From an uncultured Pelagibacteraceae bacterium (GTDB lineage: Bacteria > Pseudomonadota > Alphaproteobacteria > Pelagibacterales > Pelagibacteraceae): 52,536 bases of DNA. The stretch lies in assembly GCA_902634305.1 (NCBI GenBank), contig CACPJJ010000008.1, positions 1-52,536 of the forward strand. Reading direction: 5' to 3'. Below are positions 10,040 through 18,242 of this stretch, piece after piece. The translations under genes and the position numbers were made by a program. The notes under the pieces were generated by a model, which did no database searches, was not told where the DNA came from, and saw nothing but the letters and a program-made list of their open reading frames with translations. Positions within the stretch are counted from its first letter, which is position 1; every line of letters begins with the position of its first letter.

Positions 10040-10338
10040 TGGAATTAAAAGATAAAGTTATTGCTGAAATAAAAAAGATCTATGATCCAGAAATACCAGT
10101 TAATATTTATGAGTTAGGCTTAATATATGATATAATTATTGATGATAAGAATAATGTTAAAATTGATATGACATTAACAACTCCAAATTGTCCTGTTGCT
10201 GAAAGTTTACCAAATGAAGTGAAAAATAGTGTCAAAGAAATAAAAGAAGTAAAAGACGTCGATTTAAAACTAGTTTGGGAACCACCATGGGATAAATCAA
10301 TGATGTCAGAGTCTGCAAAATTAGAATTAAATTTATGA
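10039..10338 (+). CDS. sufT: SufT / MIP18-family (DUF59) Fe-S maturation protein
   Basis: A 99-residue DUF59 protein thought to aid maturation of target Fe-S proteins. It has DPEIPVNIYELGLIYDI (16-32), TLTTPNCPVAE with the conserved cysteine, and WEPPWDKSMMSESAKLEL at the end, all typical of the family. Translation starts at a TAATG overlap with sufU and has a good Shine-Dalgarno, GGAGG, at 10030-10034. Position between sufU and sufA supports the call. Confidence 0.9.
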   Translation: MELKDKVIAEIKKIYDPEIPVNIYELGLIYDIIIDDKNNVKIDMTLTTPNCPVAESLPNEVKNSVKEIKEVKDVDLKLVWEPPWDKSMMSESAKLELNL

Positions 10339-10670
10339 TAAAACAAATAATTACATTAAGTGATAATGCTGCTCAAAGAATAAAAGAAATTATGTCAAAA
10401 GCAGAAAGTAACGCTGTTGGTGTAAGAGTAGGCGTTAAGTCTGGTGGTTGTGCAGGCATGTCTTATATAATGGAATATACAAAGGAAATTAATCCAAATG
10501 ATGAAATAATTGAGGAAAAAGGGGTAAAACTTTTTGTAGATCCAGGTGCTATAATGTACCTTTTAGGAACCGAAATGGACTATAAAAAAGAAGAATTTTC
10601 CTCATCTTTTGTCTTTAAAAATCCAAATGAAACTGAAAGATGTGGATGTGGAGAATCATTTAAGATATAA
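10335..10670 (+). CDS. sufA: A-type Fe-S carrier (SufA/IscA/HesB family)
   Basis: Carries assembled clusters from the Suf scaffold to target proteins. The three conserved cysteines are present: C39 in SGGCAGMSY and C103 and C105 in the C-terminal CGCGESF. 111 residues is normal. It overlaps sufT by 4 bases. SufA, IscA and ErpA cannot be told apart from motifs alone; the symbol comes from the suf context. Confidence 0.88.
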   Translation: MIKQIITLSDNAAQRIKEIMSKAESNAVGVRVGVKSGGCAGMSYIMEYTKEINPNDEIIEEKGVKLFVDPGAIMYLLGTEMDYKKEEFSSSFVFKNPNETERCGCGESFKI

Positions 10671-10679
10671 TAGTAGTTG

Positions 10680-10868
10680 ATGAGAGACACTAAACATTTA
10701 GAAAAACATGCTAATAAATTAGCAGAAAGCAAAAAGGAAAAGGAACTATTCAGAACTCAACGTAAGGCGGTTGAAGCTGGGGCTCACGGAACCTTAGAAT
10801 ACACTATAAAAGAAGGTGTTAATAAGAATAAAATTGCTGACGATAAAATATTAAAAAGTAAAAAATAA
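10680..10868 (+). CDS. small charged protein of unknown function at the end of the suf operon
   Basis: A 62-residue protein I do not recognise. It is strongly charged (many Lys, Glu) and probably helical in the first 35 residues, with a central AGAHGTLEYTIKEGVN stretch; no cysteine, no membrane segment. I prefer the ATG at 10680 over the TTG at 10677. It follows sufA by only 9 bases and so is probably the last cistron of the suf transcript. It ends 1 base short of the convergent glnA. Any role in iron-sulfur metabolism is guilt by association only. Confidence 0.6.
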   Translation: MRDTKHLEKHANKLAESKKEKELFRTQRKAVEAGAHGTLEYTIKEGVNKNKIADDKILKSKK

Positions 10869-10869
10869 T

Positions 10870-12276
10870 TTAAGAGCTGTAATACATTTCAAACTCCATT
10901 GGGTGCGGAGTATGTTCAAGATTGTAAATTTCTTCAAATTTTAATGCAATAAATGCATCAATTTGGTCATCAGAAAATACACCACCTTGTTTTAAAAAAC
11001 CTCTATCTCTATCTAAACTTTCCATAGCTTCTCTTAAAGACCCACAAACAGTTGGAATATTTTTTACTTTATCTTCTGGCAGAGCATACAAATCTTCATC
11101 AAGGGGTTTACCTGGATTAATTTTATTTTTAATACCATCCAGTCCAGCCATTAACATAGCAGAAAAAGTTAAATATGGGTTTCCAGCAGCATCAGGGAAT
11201 CTTATTTCACATCTCGCACCTTTTTTACTTAATGTTATTGGTATTCTACATGAAGCAGATCTGTTTCTTGCTGAGTAAGCTAACAAAACTGGAGCTTCAA
11301 AACCTGGAATTAATCTTTTATAACTATTTGTTGTTGCATTTGAAAAAGCATTAATTGCTTTAGCGTGTTTTAAAATTCCACCAATATAATGAAGTGCGGT
11401 TTCTGATAAACCTGCATATTTATTTCCTGAAAATATTGGATTTTTACCTTTCCAAATTGATTGGTGTGTATGCATTCCTGAACCATTATCACCTTTTACA
11501 GGTTTAGGCATAAAGGTTGCAGTTTTTCCAAAAGAATGAGAAACCATTTGTACTACATATTTATATAACTGAACGTTATCCGCTTGCGTTACTAAAGTAT
11601 TATATAACATTCCAAGTTCATGTTGACTTGGAGCAACTTCGTGGTGGTGTTTTTCAACTGTAATACCAACTTCTCTTAAACCTTTTAAATATTCACCTCT
11701 CATGTCTTGAGCACTATCAACTGGAGGTACTGGAAAATATCCTCCTTTTATTCCTGGTCTATGACCCATGTTTCCATTTTCATAATTTTTACCTGAATTG
11801 TAAGGACCTTCAGAACTATCAATCTTAAATCCTATTTCGTTCATTTCATTTTTAATTTTTACATCATCAAAAACAAAAAACTCTGGTTCAGGGCCAAAAT
11901 AAGCTTTGTCACCAACACCAGATTTTTTTAAATATGCTTCAGCTTTTTTAGCAATACCTCTTGGATCTCTTTCATATGGAGTTTTTTTCACTGCATCTAA
12001 GATATCGCAAAATATAATTAAAGTATTATGTGAAGTATAAGGATCAATTACTTGTCTGCTTAAATCAGGTTTTAAAATCATATCTGACTCGTTAATTGCT
12101 TTCCAACCCGCTATCGAAGACCCATCAAAAAATACTCCATCATTAAGCATGTCATCATCTACAATTGTTGAATCCATTGTTAGATGTTGTAATTTACCTC
12201 TCGGATCAGTGAATCTTAAGTCTACAAATTCGATCTCTTTATCTTTCATCAATTTTAATACTTTATTTGAACTCAT
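10870..12276 (-). CDS. glnA: glutamine synthetase type I
   Basis: Makes glutamine from glutamate, ammonia and ATP; main nitrogen assimilation enzyme. 468 residues matches GlnA of the dodecameric type I. Visible are VFFDGSSIAGW near 48, the metal-site GPEPEFFVFD near 124, VEKHHHEVAPSQHELG, GSGMHTHQSIW and PGFEAPVLLAYSARNRS. The adenylylation tyrosine is Y397 in DEDLYALPED, the same number as in E. coli, so control by GlnE-type adenylylation is plausible. Upstream 146 bases hold no glnB and no obvious sigma-54 or NtrC site. Confidence 0.97.
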   Translation of the reverse strand: MSSNKVLKLMKDKEIEFVDLRFTDPRGKLQHLTMDSTIVDDDMLNDGVFFDGSSIAGWKAINESDMILKPDLSRQVIDPYTSHNTLIIFCDILDAVKKTPYERDPRGIAKKAEAYLKKSGVGDKAYFGPEPEFFVFDDVKIKNEMNEIGFKIDSSEGPYNSGKNYENGNMGHRPGIKGGYFPVPPVDSAQDMRGEYLKGLREVGITVEKHHHEVAPSQHELGMLYNTLVTQADNVQLYKYVVQMVSHSFGKTATFMPKPVKGDNGSGMHTHQSIWKGKNPIFSGNKYAGLSETALHYIGGILKHAKAINAFSNATTNSYKRLIPGFEAPVLLAYSARNRSASCRIPITLSKKGARCEIRFPDAAGNPYLTFSAMLMAGLDGIKNKINPGKPLDEDLYALPEDKVKNIPTVCGSLREAMESLDRDRGFLKQGGVFSDDQIDAFIALKFEEIYNLEHTPHPMEFEMYYSS

Positions 12277-12422
12277 AATTTTAAATTTAGTATGATCTTA
12301 ATATCAAAAAATGCGGTAATAAGAAGATAATATAATAAGATATCACCTATGCATTTCTTACATGGATAAATGGTTATTAATATGAAATTATCAATTCACA
12401 ATTTGTTACAATTATTAGTTGA
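12277..12422. other. longest spacer in the window, divergent glnA / ybaK-type region
   Basis: 146 bases between divergent starts. It must contain promoters for both genes. I found no convincing -35/-10 pair, no TGGCAC-N5-TTGC sigma-54 element and no clear riboswitch fold by eye. Short ATG frames inside it are under 20 codons and are not called. Confidence 0.5.
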
Positions 12423-12905
12423 ATGGAAGATTTGTTAAATAAAGAATCGGTAAAGAGAGTATCAAAGGTTTTAAATGATTTTGATCAATCAATAAAAGTC
12501 CAAAACTTAGATACAACAGCTAGAACAGCAAAAGATGCTGCAGAAAGTTTAAAAACTGAAATTGGCTCTATCGTAAAAAGCTTATTACTTAGAAGACAAA
12601 GCTCATTCTTGTTATGTTTAGTTGCTGGTGATAAGAGGTGTTCCTTAAATAAAGTAAAAAAATTGTTAAATGAAAAAGATGTAAGTATGGCAAATGCCGA
12701 TCAAGTAAAAGAAATAACAGGGTTTACAATAGGAGGAGTTTCCCCAGTAGGTCATTTAAATAAAGTTGATATTTTTATAGACGAGTCATTAGCAAGATTT
12801 ACAAATTTATTTGCAGCAGCTGGCCACCCTTATAGTATTTTCAAAATTAATTTTGATAATCTTTGTAAGATTACGAATGGATCAGTTAAAGATATATCAG
12901 AATGA
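12423..12905 (+). CDS. YbaK/EbsC-family aminoacyl-tRNA deacylase
   Basis: A 160-residue single YbaK-domain protein. Family members hydrolyse mischarged tRNAs (for example Cys- or Ala-tRNA-Pro) in the cytoplasm. Typical are EIGSIVKSLLL near 46, LLCLVAGDKRCSLNKV around 63-78, the catalytic-region GFTIGGVSPVGH near 105, and a late AAAGHPYSIF segment. Which mischarged tRNA it acts on cannot be told. The next gene overlaps it by 4 bases. Confidence 0.85.
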   Translation: MEDLLNKESVKRVSKVLNDFDQSIKVQNLDTTARTAKDAAESLKTEIGSIVKSLLLRRQSSFLLCLVAGDKRCSLNKVKKLLNEKDVSMANADQVKEITGFTIGGVSPVGHLNKVDIFIDESLARFTNLFAAAGHPYSIFKINFDNLCKITNGSVKDISE

Positions 12906-13795
12906 ACAATCCAAAACCTCTAGATTATTTATTGTTAGGAATATTATCTTTAATTTGGGCATCTGCATTTTTTAATATTAAAATTGCAACTTATTCTTTT
13001 GGACCTATAACAATTGCATTTTTTAGAATTTTTCTTGGAGCTATACCAGTTGTACTTTTATGTTTAGCAAAAAGAATAAAGATTGAAGCATTTTCTAAAG
13101 ACTGGTTATGGTTTGCATCAATTGGATTTATAAATCTAGTAATACCTTTTTTTTTAATCGCTTACGGTGTTCAAAAAGTACAAAGTAATCTTGCTGCAAT
13201 TCTAATGGCAACCACACCTCTAAGTGCAACTATTCTTGCTCATTTTTTTACTGAAAATGAAAAATTTAGTTGGTTTAAGAGTGTTGGGATATTAATTGGA
13301 TTTTCAGGAATAGTTTTTTTATTTTCAGACAAAGTATTAATTAATACTGAAAATATAATTTATGCTCTCGCAATTTTATTAGGTTCCACATGTTATGTTG
13401 TTGGAGGGATCTTAACTTTAAAAATAAGTAAAAAGAAAAATGAAAATGTCACAGCTTCAATATTAATTTGGGGATCAATAATTGTATTTCCAATCTCAAT
13501 GCACTTTGAGCAACCCTGGAATCTATCCCCAAGTTTAGATTCTATAATTGCATTATTATATCTTGGAGTTTTTCCAACTGGTGTTGCGTGGTTATTAAGA
13601 TTTCATATTTTAAAAAATAATGGTGTAGTTTTCCAATCTCAGGTTGCGTTTTTAATTCCAATATTTGGAGTTATTCTTGGATATATATTTTTAAATGAAC
13701 TTATAACTTCTAAAGTTATTGTTTCATTACTGCTAGTTATTTTAGGAATTTATTTAGTTAAAACATCAAATAAAATTAAAGTTACTTCAGTTTAG
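12902..13795 (+). CDS. DMT-superfamily (EamA) permease
   Basis: Inner-membrane transporter of 297 residues with about ten hydrophobic segments in two EamA repeats. The first repeat opens GILSLIWASAFFNIKIA and the second ends in ILGIYLVKTSNK. Substrate unknown; family members export amino acids and other metabolites or import solutes. Overlaps the YbaK-type gene by 4 bases, so likely co-transcribed, and its last 14 bases overlap the convergent methyltransferase gene. One of three EamA proteins in the window, and not an evident recent copy of the others. Confidence 0.88.
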   Translation: MNNPKPLDYLLLGILSLIWASAFFNIKIATYSFGPITIAFFRIFLGAIPVVLLCLAKRIKIEAFSKDWLWFASIGFINLVIPFFLIAYGVQKVQSNLAAILMATTPLSATILAHFFTENEKFSWFKSVGILIGFSGIVFLFSDKVLINTENIIYALAILLGSTCYVVGGILTLKISKKKNENVTASILIWGSIIVFPISMHFEQPWNLSPSLDSIIALLYLGVFPTGVAWLLRFHILKNNGVVFQSQVAFLIPIFGVILGYIFLNELITSKVIVSLLLVILGIYLVKTSNKIKVTSV

Positions 13796-14699
13796 ATAAT
13801 TCTTTAATGTGGGATGAATCTGTTTCACAACAACCACCTAAAATTGTTGCACCTTTTTTACTAATTTTTTTTGCAAATTCACAAAAAACTTTACCAGTAA
13901 TTTCCTCTCTTTTTCCCAAAGTAATATTTGGATTTTTTCCTACTTCATTGTGGCCAGCTTTATTAAATCTATGTACAGGCAAAGGCTCCTCTACTGCCCA
14001 TAAATTTGCTTTAAAACCGAATGGTATATCTAAACTTTTCAATTCATCTGTTACTTGCTCTATTATTTCTAGTGATACGCATGCAGCAACAACTCCTAAC
14101 CAGCTAGTATTGTTATATTTTTTTACTATTTCTGATATTGTCTCACCAGATGGAAGCATACCATTTTTCTTTAAATGCAAACCAACCAGCACTGGTTTAT
14201 TTAATTTTTGAATAACATTTAATGCTATCTCTACTTCTCTTCCGCTAGAAAGAACATCTAAATAAAAAAAATCAATATAAGCATTGATAATACTCGCCTG
14301 ATCAAAAAAATCTTTTTCAATTATTTTTTTATCTCTTTTATCAACTTCATATGTATCGTTTTGAGCAGGAAGACTACCTGCAATTAAAATATTTTTTTTT
14401 GATAATTCTTTTGCTTTTATCGCAAGCTCACAAGCTTTTTGGTTTGCAAATTGAAAAAGATCTCCAACTTGATTTTGCTCCATTCTTACTCTTCTTGTAG
14501 TAAAAGTATTTGTTAATATTACTTCTGCTCCAGCTTTAATAGCAGATAAATGAGTATCAACTACTAAACTATTAAATTTTTCATCTATTAATGAAGTCGC
14601 TGACCAAAGAGTCCCTTTGGTTATAAGTCCTCTAGCAAGTAATTCTTGACCCATGCCAGCATCTAAAATTCTTGTTTTTTTAAAATAGTTTAAATCCAT
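13782..14699 (-). CDS. homocysteine S-methyltransferase family protein
   Basis: A 305-residue TIM-barrel methyltransferase resembling S-methylmethionine or betaine homocysteine methyltransferases (MmuM/BHMT family), which make methionine with a zinc-bound homocysteine. Zinc ligands are visible: Cys in VVAACVS and the paired Cys in GGCCETDSSHI near the end. N-terminal DAGMGQELLARG and ILTNTFTTRRV fit the family. Methyl donor cannot be told from sequence. It lies 1 base from the upstream TauE/SafE gene, so the two are probably one operon; sulfur metabolism would suit both. Confidence 0.85.
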   Translation of the reverse strand: MDLNYFKKTRILDAGMGQELLARGLITKGTLWSATSLIDEKFNSLVVDTHLSAIKAGAEVILTNTFTTRRVRMEQNQVGDLFQFANQKACELAIKAKELSKKNILIAGSLPAQNDTYEVDKRDKKIIEKDFFDQASIINAYIDFFYLDVLSSGREVEIALNVIQKLNKPVLVGLHLKKNGMLPSGETISEIVKKYNNTSWLGVVAACVSLEIIEQVTDELKSLDIPFGFKANLWAVEEPLPVHRFNKAGHNEVGKNPNITLGKREEITGKVFCEFAKKISKKGATILGGCCETDSSHIKELSKLK

Positions 14700-14700
14700 A

Positions 14701-15447
14701 TTATAAAAATAATTTAGTACCTATCCTAATAGCAACAAATAATACCAGGACAGATGTTATTAAAGCAAGAAATCTTGTTTGAAATATTTTTAAATTTAAA
14801 TAGTTTCCAATATGACCACCAATAATCACAACCAAAAATAAATGCCAATAATTTGATATATCGCTTAAAACTATATTTTTAGTTAATTGACCAATAACAC
14901 CAGATATAGAGTTGATAAAAATAAATAAAGATGCCGCAGTAACAATGTGCTTAGGTTTAGCTGCTTTAATCAAAAAAAGAATAGGACTTAAAAATATTCC
15001 TCCACCAACTCCGACCACTCCAGAGACAAAACCTAATATTGCTCCAATTAAGATTGATATAAAAATTGGAACATTTCTATAAGTTGACTCATTATCATCA
15101 TAAGATTTAAAATTTATTAAAAGCATTGTTCCAGCAAGTGTCAAAACTATAAATAAAAAAATTTCAAACAGGCTTTTATCTATTTGTAGAGAGCCGCCGA
15201 AAAATGCTAAAGGTATCGATCCTACTAGATATGGTAACAATAATTTTAAATTAAGATTTCCTGCTTTTATATAATTAAAGCTATTTCCTGAAACTACAAA
15301 TATATTACATATTAAAGCTATTACTGGAAAAATATAATAAGGAATATCCCATATTAACATTAGTGCCAGATAAGTTGACCCACCCCCAAAACCAACACTG
15401 GCATATAATATTGCAGTTACAAAAAATAAAATTGATAATATAATCAT
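14701..15447 (-). CDS. TauE/SafE-family anion permease
   Basis: Inner-membrane protein of 248 residues with seven to eight hydrophobic segments. The N-terminal ASVGFGGGSTYLALM and the central GFVSGVVGVGGGIFLSP repeats are characteristic of TauE/SafE (DUF81) proteins, which move sulfite, sulfoacetate or other organic anions. Next to the homocysteine methyltransferase, a sulfur substrate is possible but unproven. Divergent from moaB with only 9 bases between starts, so the promoters must lie inside the neighbouring genes. Confidence 0.87.
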   Translation of the reverse strand: MIILSILFFVTAILYASVGFGGGSTYLALMLIWDIPYYIFPVIALICNIFVVSGNSFNYIKAGNLNLKLLLPYLVGSIPLAFFGGSLQIDKSLFEIFLFIVLTLAGTMLLINFKSYDDNESTYRNVPIFISILIGAILGFVSGVVGVGGGIFLSPILFLIKAAKPKHIVTAASLFIFINSISGVIGQLTKNIVLSDISNYWHLFLVVIIGGHIGNYLNLKIFQTRFLALITSVLVLFVAIRIGTKLFL

Positions 15448-15456
15448 TTAAATTTT

Positions 15457-15957
15457 ATGAATGTAAATATAGCATTATTAACAGTTACCGATACAAGAAC
15501 TTTAAAAACCGATAAGTCGGGAAATATTTTAGTAGATAAAATAAGAAAGGCTAATCATAATTTAGTAGATAGAAAAATTTGTAAAGATAGCAAAAAAGCA
15601 ATTAAAAAAATATTAAAAGACTGGACCAAAAAAAAAAAGATTGATGTAATAATAACAACAGGTGGCACTGGATTGACAGGAAGAGACATTACACCTGAGG
15701 CATTAGATGAAGTAGCAGATAAACACATACCAGGATTTGGTGAGATATTTAGAACAATTAGTTTAAAAACTGTTGGTACTTCGTCTATTCAATCAAGAGC
15801 GTGCGCAATACTAGCTAATGGCAAATATATATTTGCGTTACCAGGATCTTCTGGAGGAGTAACTGATGCTTGGGATGAAATTTTAGTACATCAGTTAGAC
15901 ATTAATCATAAACCTTGTAATTTTGTAGAATTATTCCCAAGACTTAAAGAAAAATAA
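15457..15957 (+). CDS. moaB: molybdopterin adenylyltransferase-like protein MoaB
   Basis: MoaB/MogA-family protein of 166 residues that activates molybdopterin by adenylylation before molybdenum insertion. It has LLTVTDTRT at the start, the TTGGTGLTGRDITPEA substrate-binding loop near 68-83 and ALPGSSGGVTDAWDE near 129. Length and sequence are nearer MoaB than MogA. It stands alone on this strand but lies 1.8 kb from the Mo-hydroxylase operon, which it would serve. A run of A's near 15630 keeps the frame. Confidence 0.9.
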   Translation: MNVNIALLTVTDTRTLKTDKSGNILVDKIRKANHNLVDRKICKDSKKAIKKILKDWTKKKKIDVIITTGGTGLTGRDITPEALDEVADKHIPGFGEIFRTISLKTVGTSSIQSRACAILANGKYIFALPGSSGGVTDAWDEILVHQLDINHKPCNFVELFPRLKEK

Positions 15958-15961
15958 AATT

Positions 15962-16819
15962 TTAATTTTTTTCTCTTGTTGCAATATAAACTCCTAAGGT
16001 TGCAATTAAAAATCCAAATATATCTATAGAATCTAAATTTTCTCCTAAAAAAATAAAAGCCATAATAGCCGAGATAGGAGGTATTAAAAAAAATACAGAA
16101 ACAGTTTTGCTTGCAGAATTTTTTTTTATTAAATACATTAAAATAGTAAATGCTCCAAATGAAACCAAAAATATTTGATGACTTATTGCGATTACAAAAG
16201 TTTTTGAAAAATTTATAAATGGTTTTTCAATGAAAAAAATAATTACAATTAAATGAAATAAAAAACCTCCTAAAGCTTGGTACATATTGCTAACTGATAA
16301 AGGCAAATTATTACTTATCTTTTTTTGCCAAAGTGTTGCAGAAGTAACCGCAATCAAAGAAATAATTACTGCAACAACCCCTATAGTTGGCAATGATTTA
16401 CCTATATCAAAACCAATAACTAAAGCTGCACCAACAAATCCTAAAAAAACTCCTAGCCATTTATTCCATGTAATTTTTTCATTTAAAATAGGACCAGCTA
16501 AAGTATTTGTTAATACAGGTTGAAGAGTAACTATTAAAGCAGCAATACCTGTTGGAAGACCAATAGCAATTGAGTAAAAAACACCACCAAGATAAAATCC
16601 ATGAAAAAGTATTCCTGTAGAAATTGATGGTAAAATATTTTTTGAACTAACTAAAATTTTATGCTTCGAATATAGTGAAAAAAAATAAAACCCTATTGCA
16701 ACTATTAAAAATCTAAAACTTAAAGCTGCAAAAGGATCACTGTAATCAACTATTGGTTTTGTTGTTATAAAAGCTGATGACCAAAGTAAAATAAATATTA
16801 AAGGAAGAAATTTTATCAC
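15962..16819 (-). CDS. DMT-superfamily (EamA) permease
   Basis: A 285-residue inner-membrane protein with about ten membrane segments in two EamA repeats; the start LPLIFILLWSSAFITTKPIV and the ending FLIATLGVYIATREK are typical. Substrate unknown; drug/metabolite efflux is the common annotation. It ends 4 bases from the convergent moaB, with no hairpin between them, and its start is 12 bases after the DUF1244 gene, so those two may share a transcript. Confidence 0.88.
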   Translation of the reverse strand: MIKFLPLIFILLWSSAFITTKPIVDYSDPFAALSFRFLIVAIGFYFFSLYSKHKILVSSKNILPSISTGILFHGFYLGGVFYSIAIGLPTGIAALIVTLQPVLTNTLAGPILNEKITWNKWLGVFLGFVGAALVIGFDIGKSLPTIGVVAVIISLIAVTSATLWQKKISNNLPLSVSNMYQALGGFLFHLIVIIFFIEKPFINFSKTFVIAISHQIFLVSFGAFTILMYLIKKNSASKTVSVFFLIPPISAIMAFIFLGENLDSIDIFGFLIATLGVYIATREKN

Positions 16820-16831
16820 TAGTTAATAAAA

Positions 16832-17077
16832 TTACTTTTGATATTTTTCTTTCCACTCAGAATAAGGCATTCCGTATACATGTTCTCTTGCATCAGGATC
16901 TGATATTGAAATACCTTTTTTTTCTGCTTCTTCTCTATACCATTTTGATAAGCAATTTCTGCAAAATCCAGCTAAATTCATTAAATCTAAATTTTGTACA
17001 TCTTTTCTTTCCCTGAGATGTTTAATTAATCTTTCGAATGCAGCTGATTGTAATTCTTTTTTTGTGTTATCATCCAT
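16832..17077 (-). CDS. DUF1244 domain protein
   Basis: An 81-residue protein matching DUF1244 over its whole length: FERLIKHLRERKDVQNLDLM, then GFCRNCLSKWYREEA and a C-terminal HVYGMPYSEWKEKYQ. The family is widespread in alpha- and gammaproteobacteria and has no settled function. The two cysteines (FCRNC) could bind metal. Probably soluble. Starts 30 bases from the divergent coxG. Confidence 0.88.
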   Translation of the reverse strand: MDDNTKKELQSAAFERLIKHLRERKDVQNLDLMNLAGFCRNCLSKWYREEAEKKGISISDPDAREHVYGMPYSEWKEKYQK

Positions 17078-17107
17078 AATTATTTGTGTTAAAGTTTTAT
17101 TGTATTA

Positions 17108-17680
17108 ATGAAACTTTCTGGATCATATCAAATAAACTTAGAAAAACAAAAAGTTTGGGAAGCATTAAATGATCCTGAAATTTTGCAAAAAACAATACCA
17201 GGATGTGAAGAATTTATAAAAAAATCTGAAACAGAGTTTACTGCGACTGCAACTAATAAAATTGGTCCATTTAATGCAAGTTTTACAGGGGATATTGAGC
17301 TTAAAGATCTAAATCCTCCACATAGTTACAAAATTACTGGATCAGGAAATTCTCCAGTAGGTTTTGCAAATGGAGAAGCCACAGTTAGTTTAGAGGATGA
17401 AAATAATGGCACTAAACTTACTTACACAGTTGAAGCAAATGTTGGTGGAAAAATTGCCCAGGTTGGCTCGCGTTTAATTGATATGACTGCAAAAAAAATG
17501 GCTGATATTTTTTTTGGAAAATTTTCTGAATTAGTTTCAAGTGAGCAAGATAATAAAAAGATTGTAGAAGAAAATTCAGAGAAAATTAAAGTTACTAATG
17601 AAAAAAAATCGCAAAACAAAACATTAATTTATATAACTATTGCAATATTGGCATCAGCCTTGATTTATTTAGCAATTTGA
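17108..17680 (+). CDS. coxG: CoxG-like SRPBCC protein with C-terminal membrane anchor
   Basis: N-terminal 150 residues form an SRPBCC/CoxG lipid-binding-fold domain, with LEKQKVWEALNDPEILQKTI and PGCEEF at the start and GGKIAQVGSRLIDMTAKKMA near 115. A charged linker is followed by a terminal hydrophobic helix (about residues 170-190). In Oligotropha, CoxG anchors CO dehydrogenase to the inner membrane; that role here is inferred. It is 92 bases upstream of coxS on the same strand and may be transcribed with it or separately. Confidence 0.87.
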   Translation: MKLSGSYQINLEKQKVWEALNDPEILQKTIPGCEEFIKKSETEFTATATNKIGPFNASFTGDIELKDLNPPHSYKITGSGNSPVGFANGEATVSLEDENNGTKLTYTVEANVGGKIAQVGSRLIDMTAKKMADIFFGKFSELVSSEQDNKKIVEENSEKIKVTNEKKSQNKTLIYITIAILASALIYLAI

Positions 17681-17757
17681 ATCGCGTAAAACTAGAATCT
17701 TTATTTTTTTTAAAGTTGAGTGTGACATTATTGTATGTTTAACTTAAGACAATTAAT

Positions 17758-17768
17758 AAGGAGCGGAG
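17758..17768 (+). promoter_or_regulatory. Shine-Dalgarno of coxS
   Basis: AAGGAG at 17758-17763 with a second GGAG at 17765-17768, ending 4-9 bases before the ATG at 17773. Stronger than most sites in this window, consistent with well-translated operon start. The 92-base spacer upstream has no clear -35/-10 pair. Confidence 0.65.
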
Positions 17769-17772
17769 CCTT

Positions 17773-18234
17773 ATGAAAAAAATTGTAGTAGAAGTAAACG
17801 GCAAGAAAGTTTCAAAAGAAATACAAGATCATACAACATTATCAGGTTTATTAAGAGATATTTTGAATTTAACTGGAACTCATATTGGATGCGATACAAG
17901 CCAATGTGGAGCATGTGTAGTTCATGTTGATGGAAAATCTATTAAAAGCTGTACAGCATTAGCGGCAGACCTTGATGGTTCAAAAATTACAACAATTGAA
18001 GGATTAGCGTCAAATGGAAAATTACATCCGATGCAAGAAGCATTTAAAAAAATGCACGGATTACAATGTGGATTTTGCACACCAGGCATGGTTATGAGTG
18101 CGGTTGATCTTTTAAAAAATAAAAAAAACCCAAGTGATCAAGAAATAAGAGATTGGTTGGAAGGTAATATCTGCAGATGTACAGGATACCATAATATTGT
18201 TGCAGCAGTTAAAGAAGCTGCATCAAAAATGTAG
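17773..18234 (+). CDS. coxS: Mo-hydroxylase small 2Fe-2S subunit (CoxS-type)
   Basis: Electron-transfer subunit carrying two 2Fe-2S clusters. The plant-type cluster ligands are C40, C45, C48 and C60 ([10 protein letters not shown]...C); the second cluster uses C99, C102, C134 and C136 (QCGFC and CRCTGYHN). 153 residues is standard for CoxS/XdhA-like small subunits. It has no Tat signal, so the enzyme is cytoplasmic. First gene of coxS-L-M, with coxL 8 bases further on. Confidence 0.95.
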   Translation: MKKIVVEVNGKKVSKEIQDHTTLSGLLRDILNLTGTHIGCDTSQCGACVVHVDGKSIKSCTALAADLDGSKITTIEGLASNGKLHPMQEAFKKMHGLQCGFCTPGMVMSAVDLLKNKKNPSDQEIRDWLEGNICRCTGYHNIVAAVKEAASKM

Positions 18235-18242
18235 GAGTTAAA

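Noticed and set aside
12277..12422. Riboswitch or NtrC/sigma-54 control upstream of glnA
   Set aside because: No TGGCAC/TTGC element, no TGCACC-N5-GGTGCA site and no convincing structured element could be read by eye.
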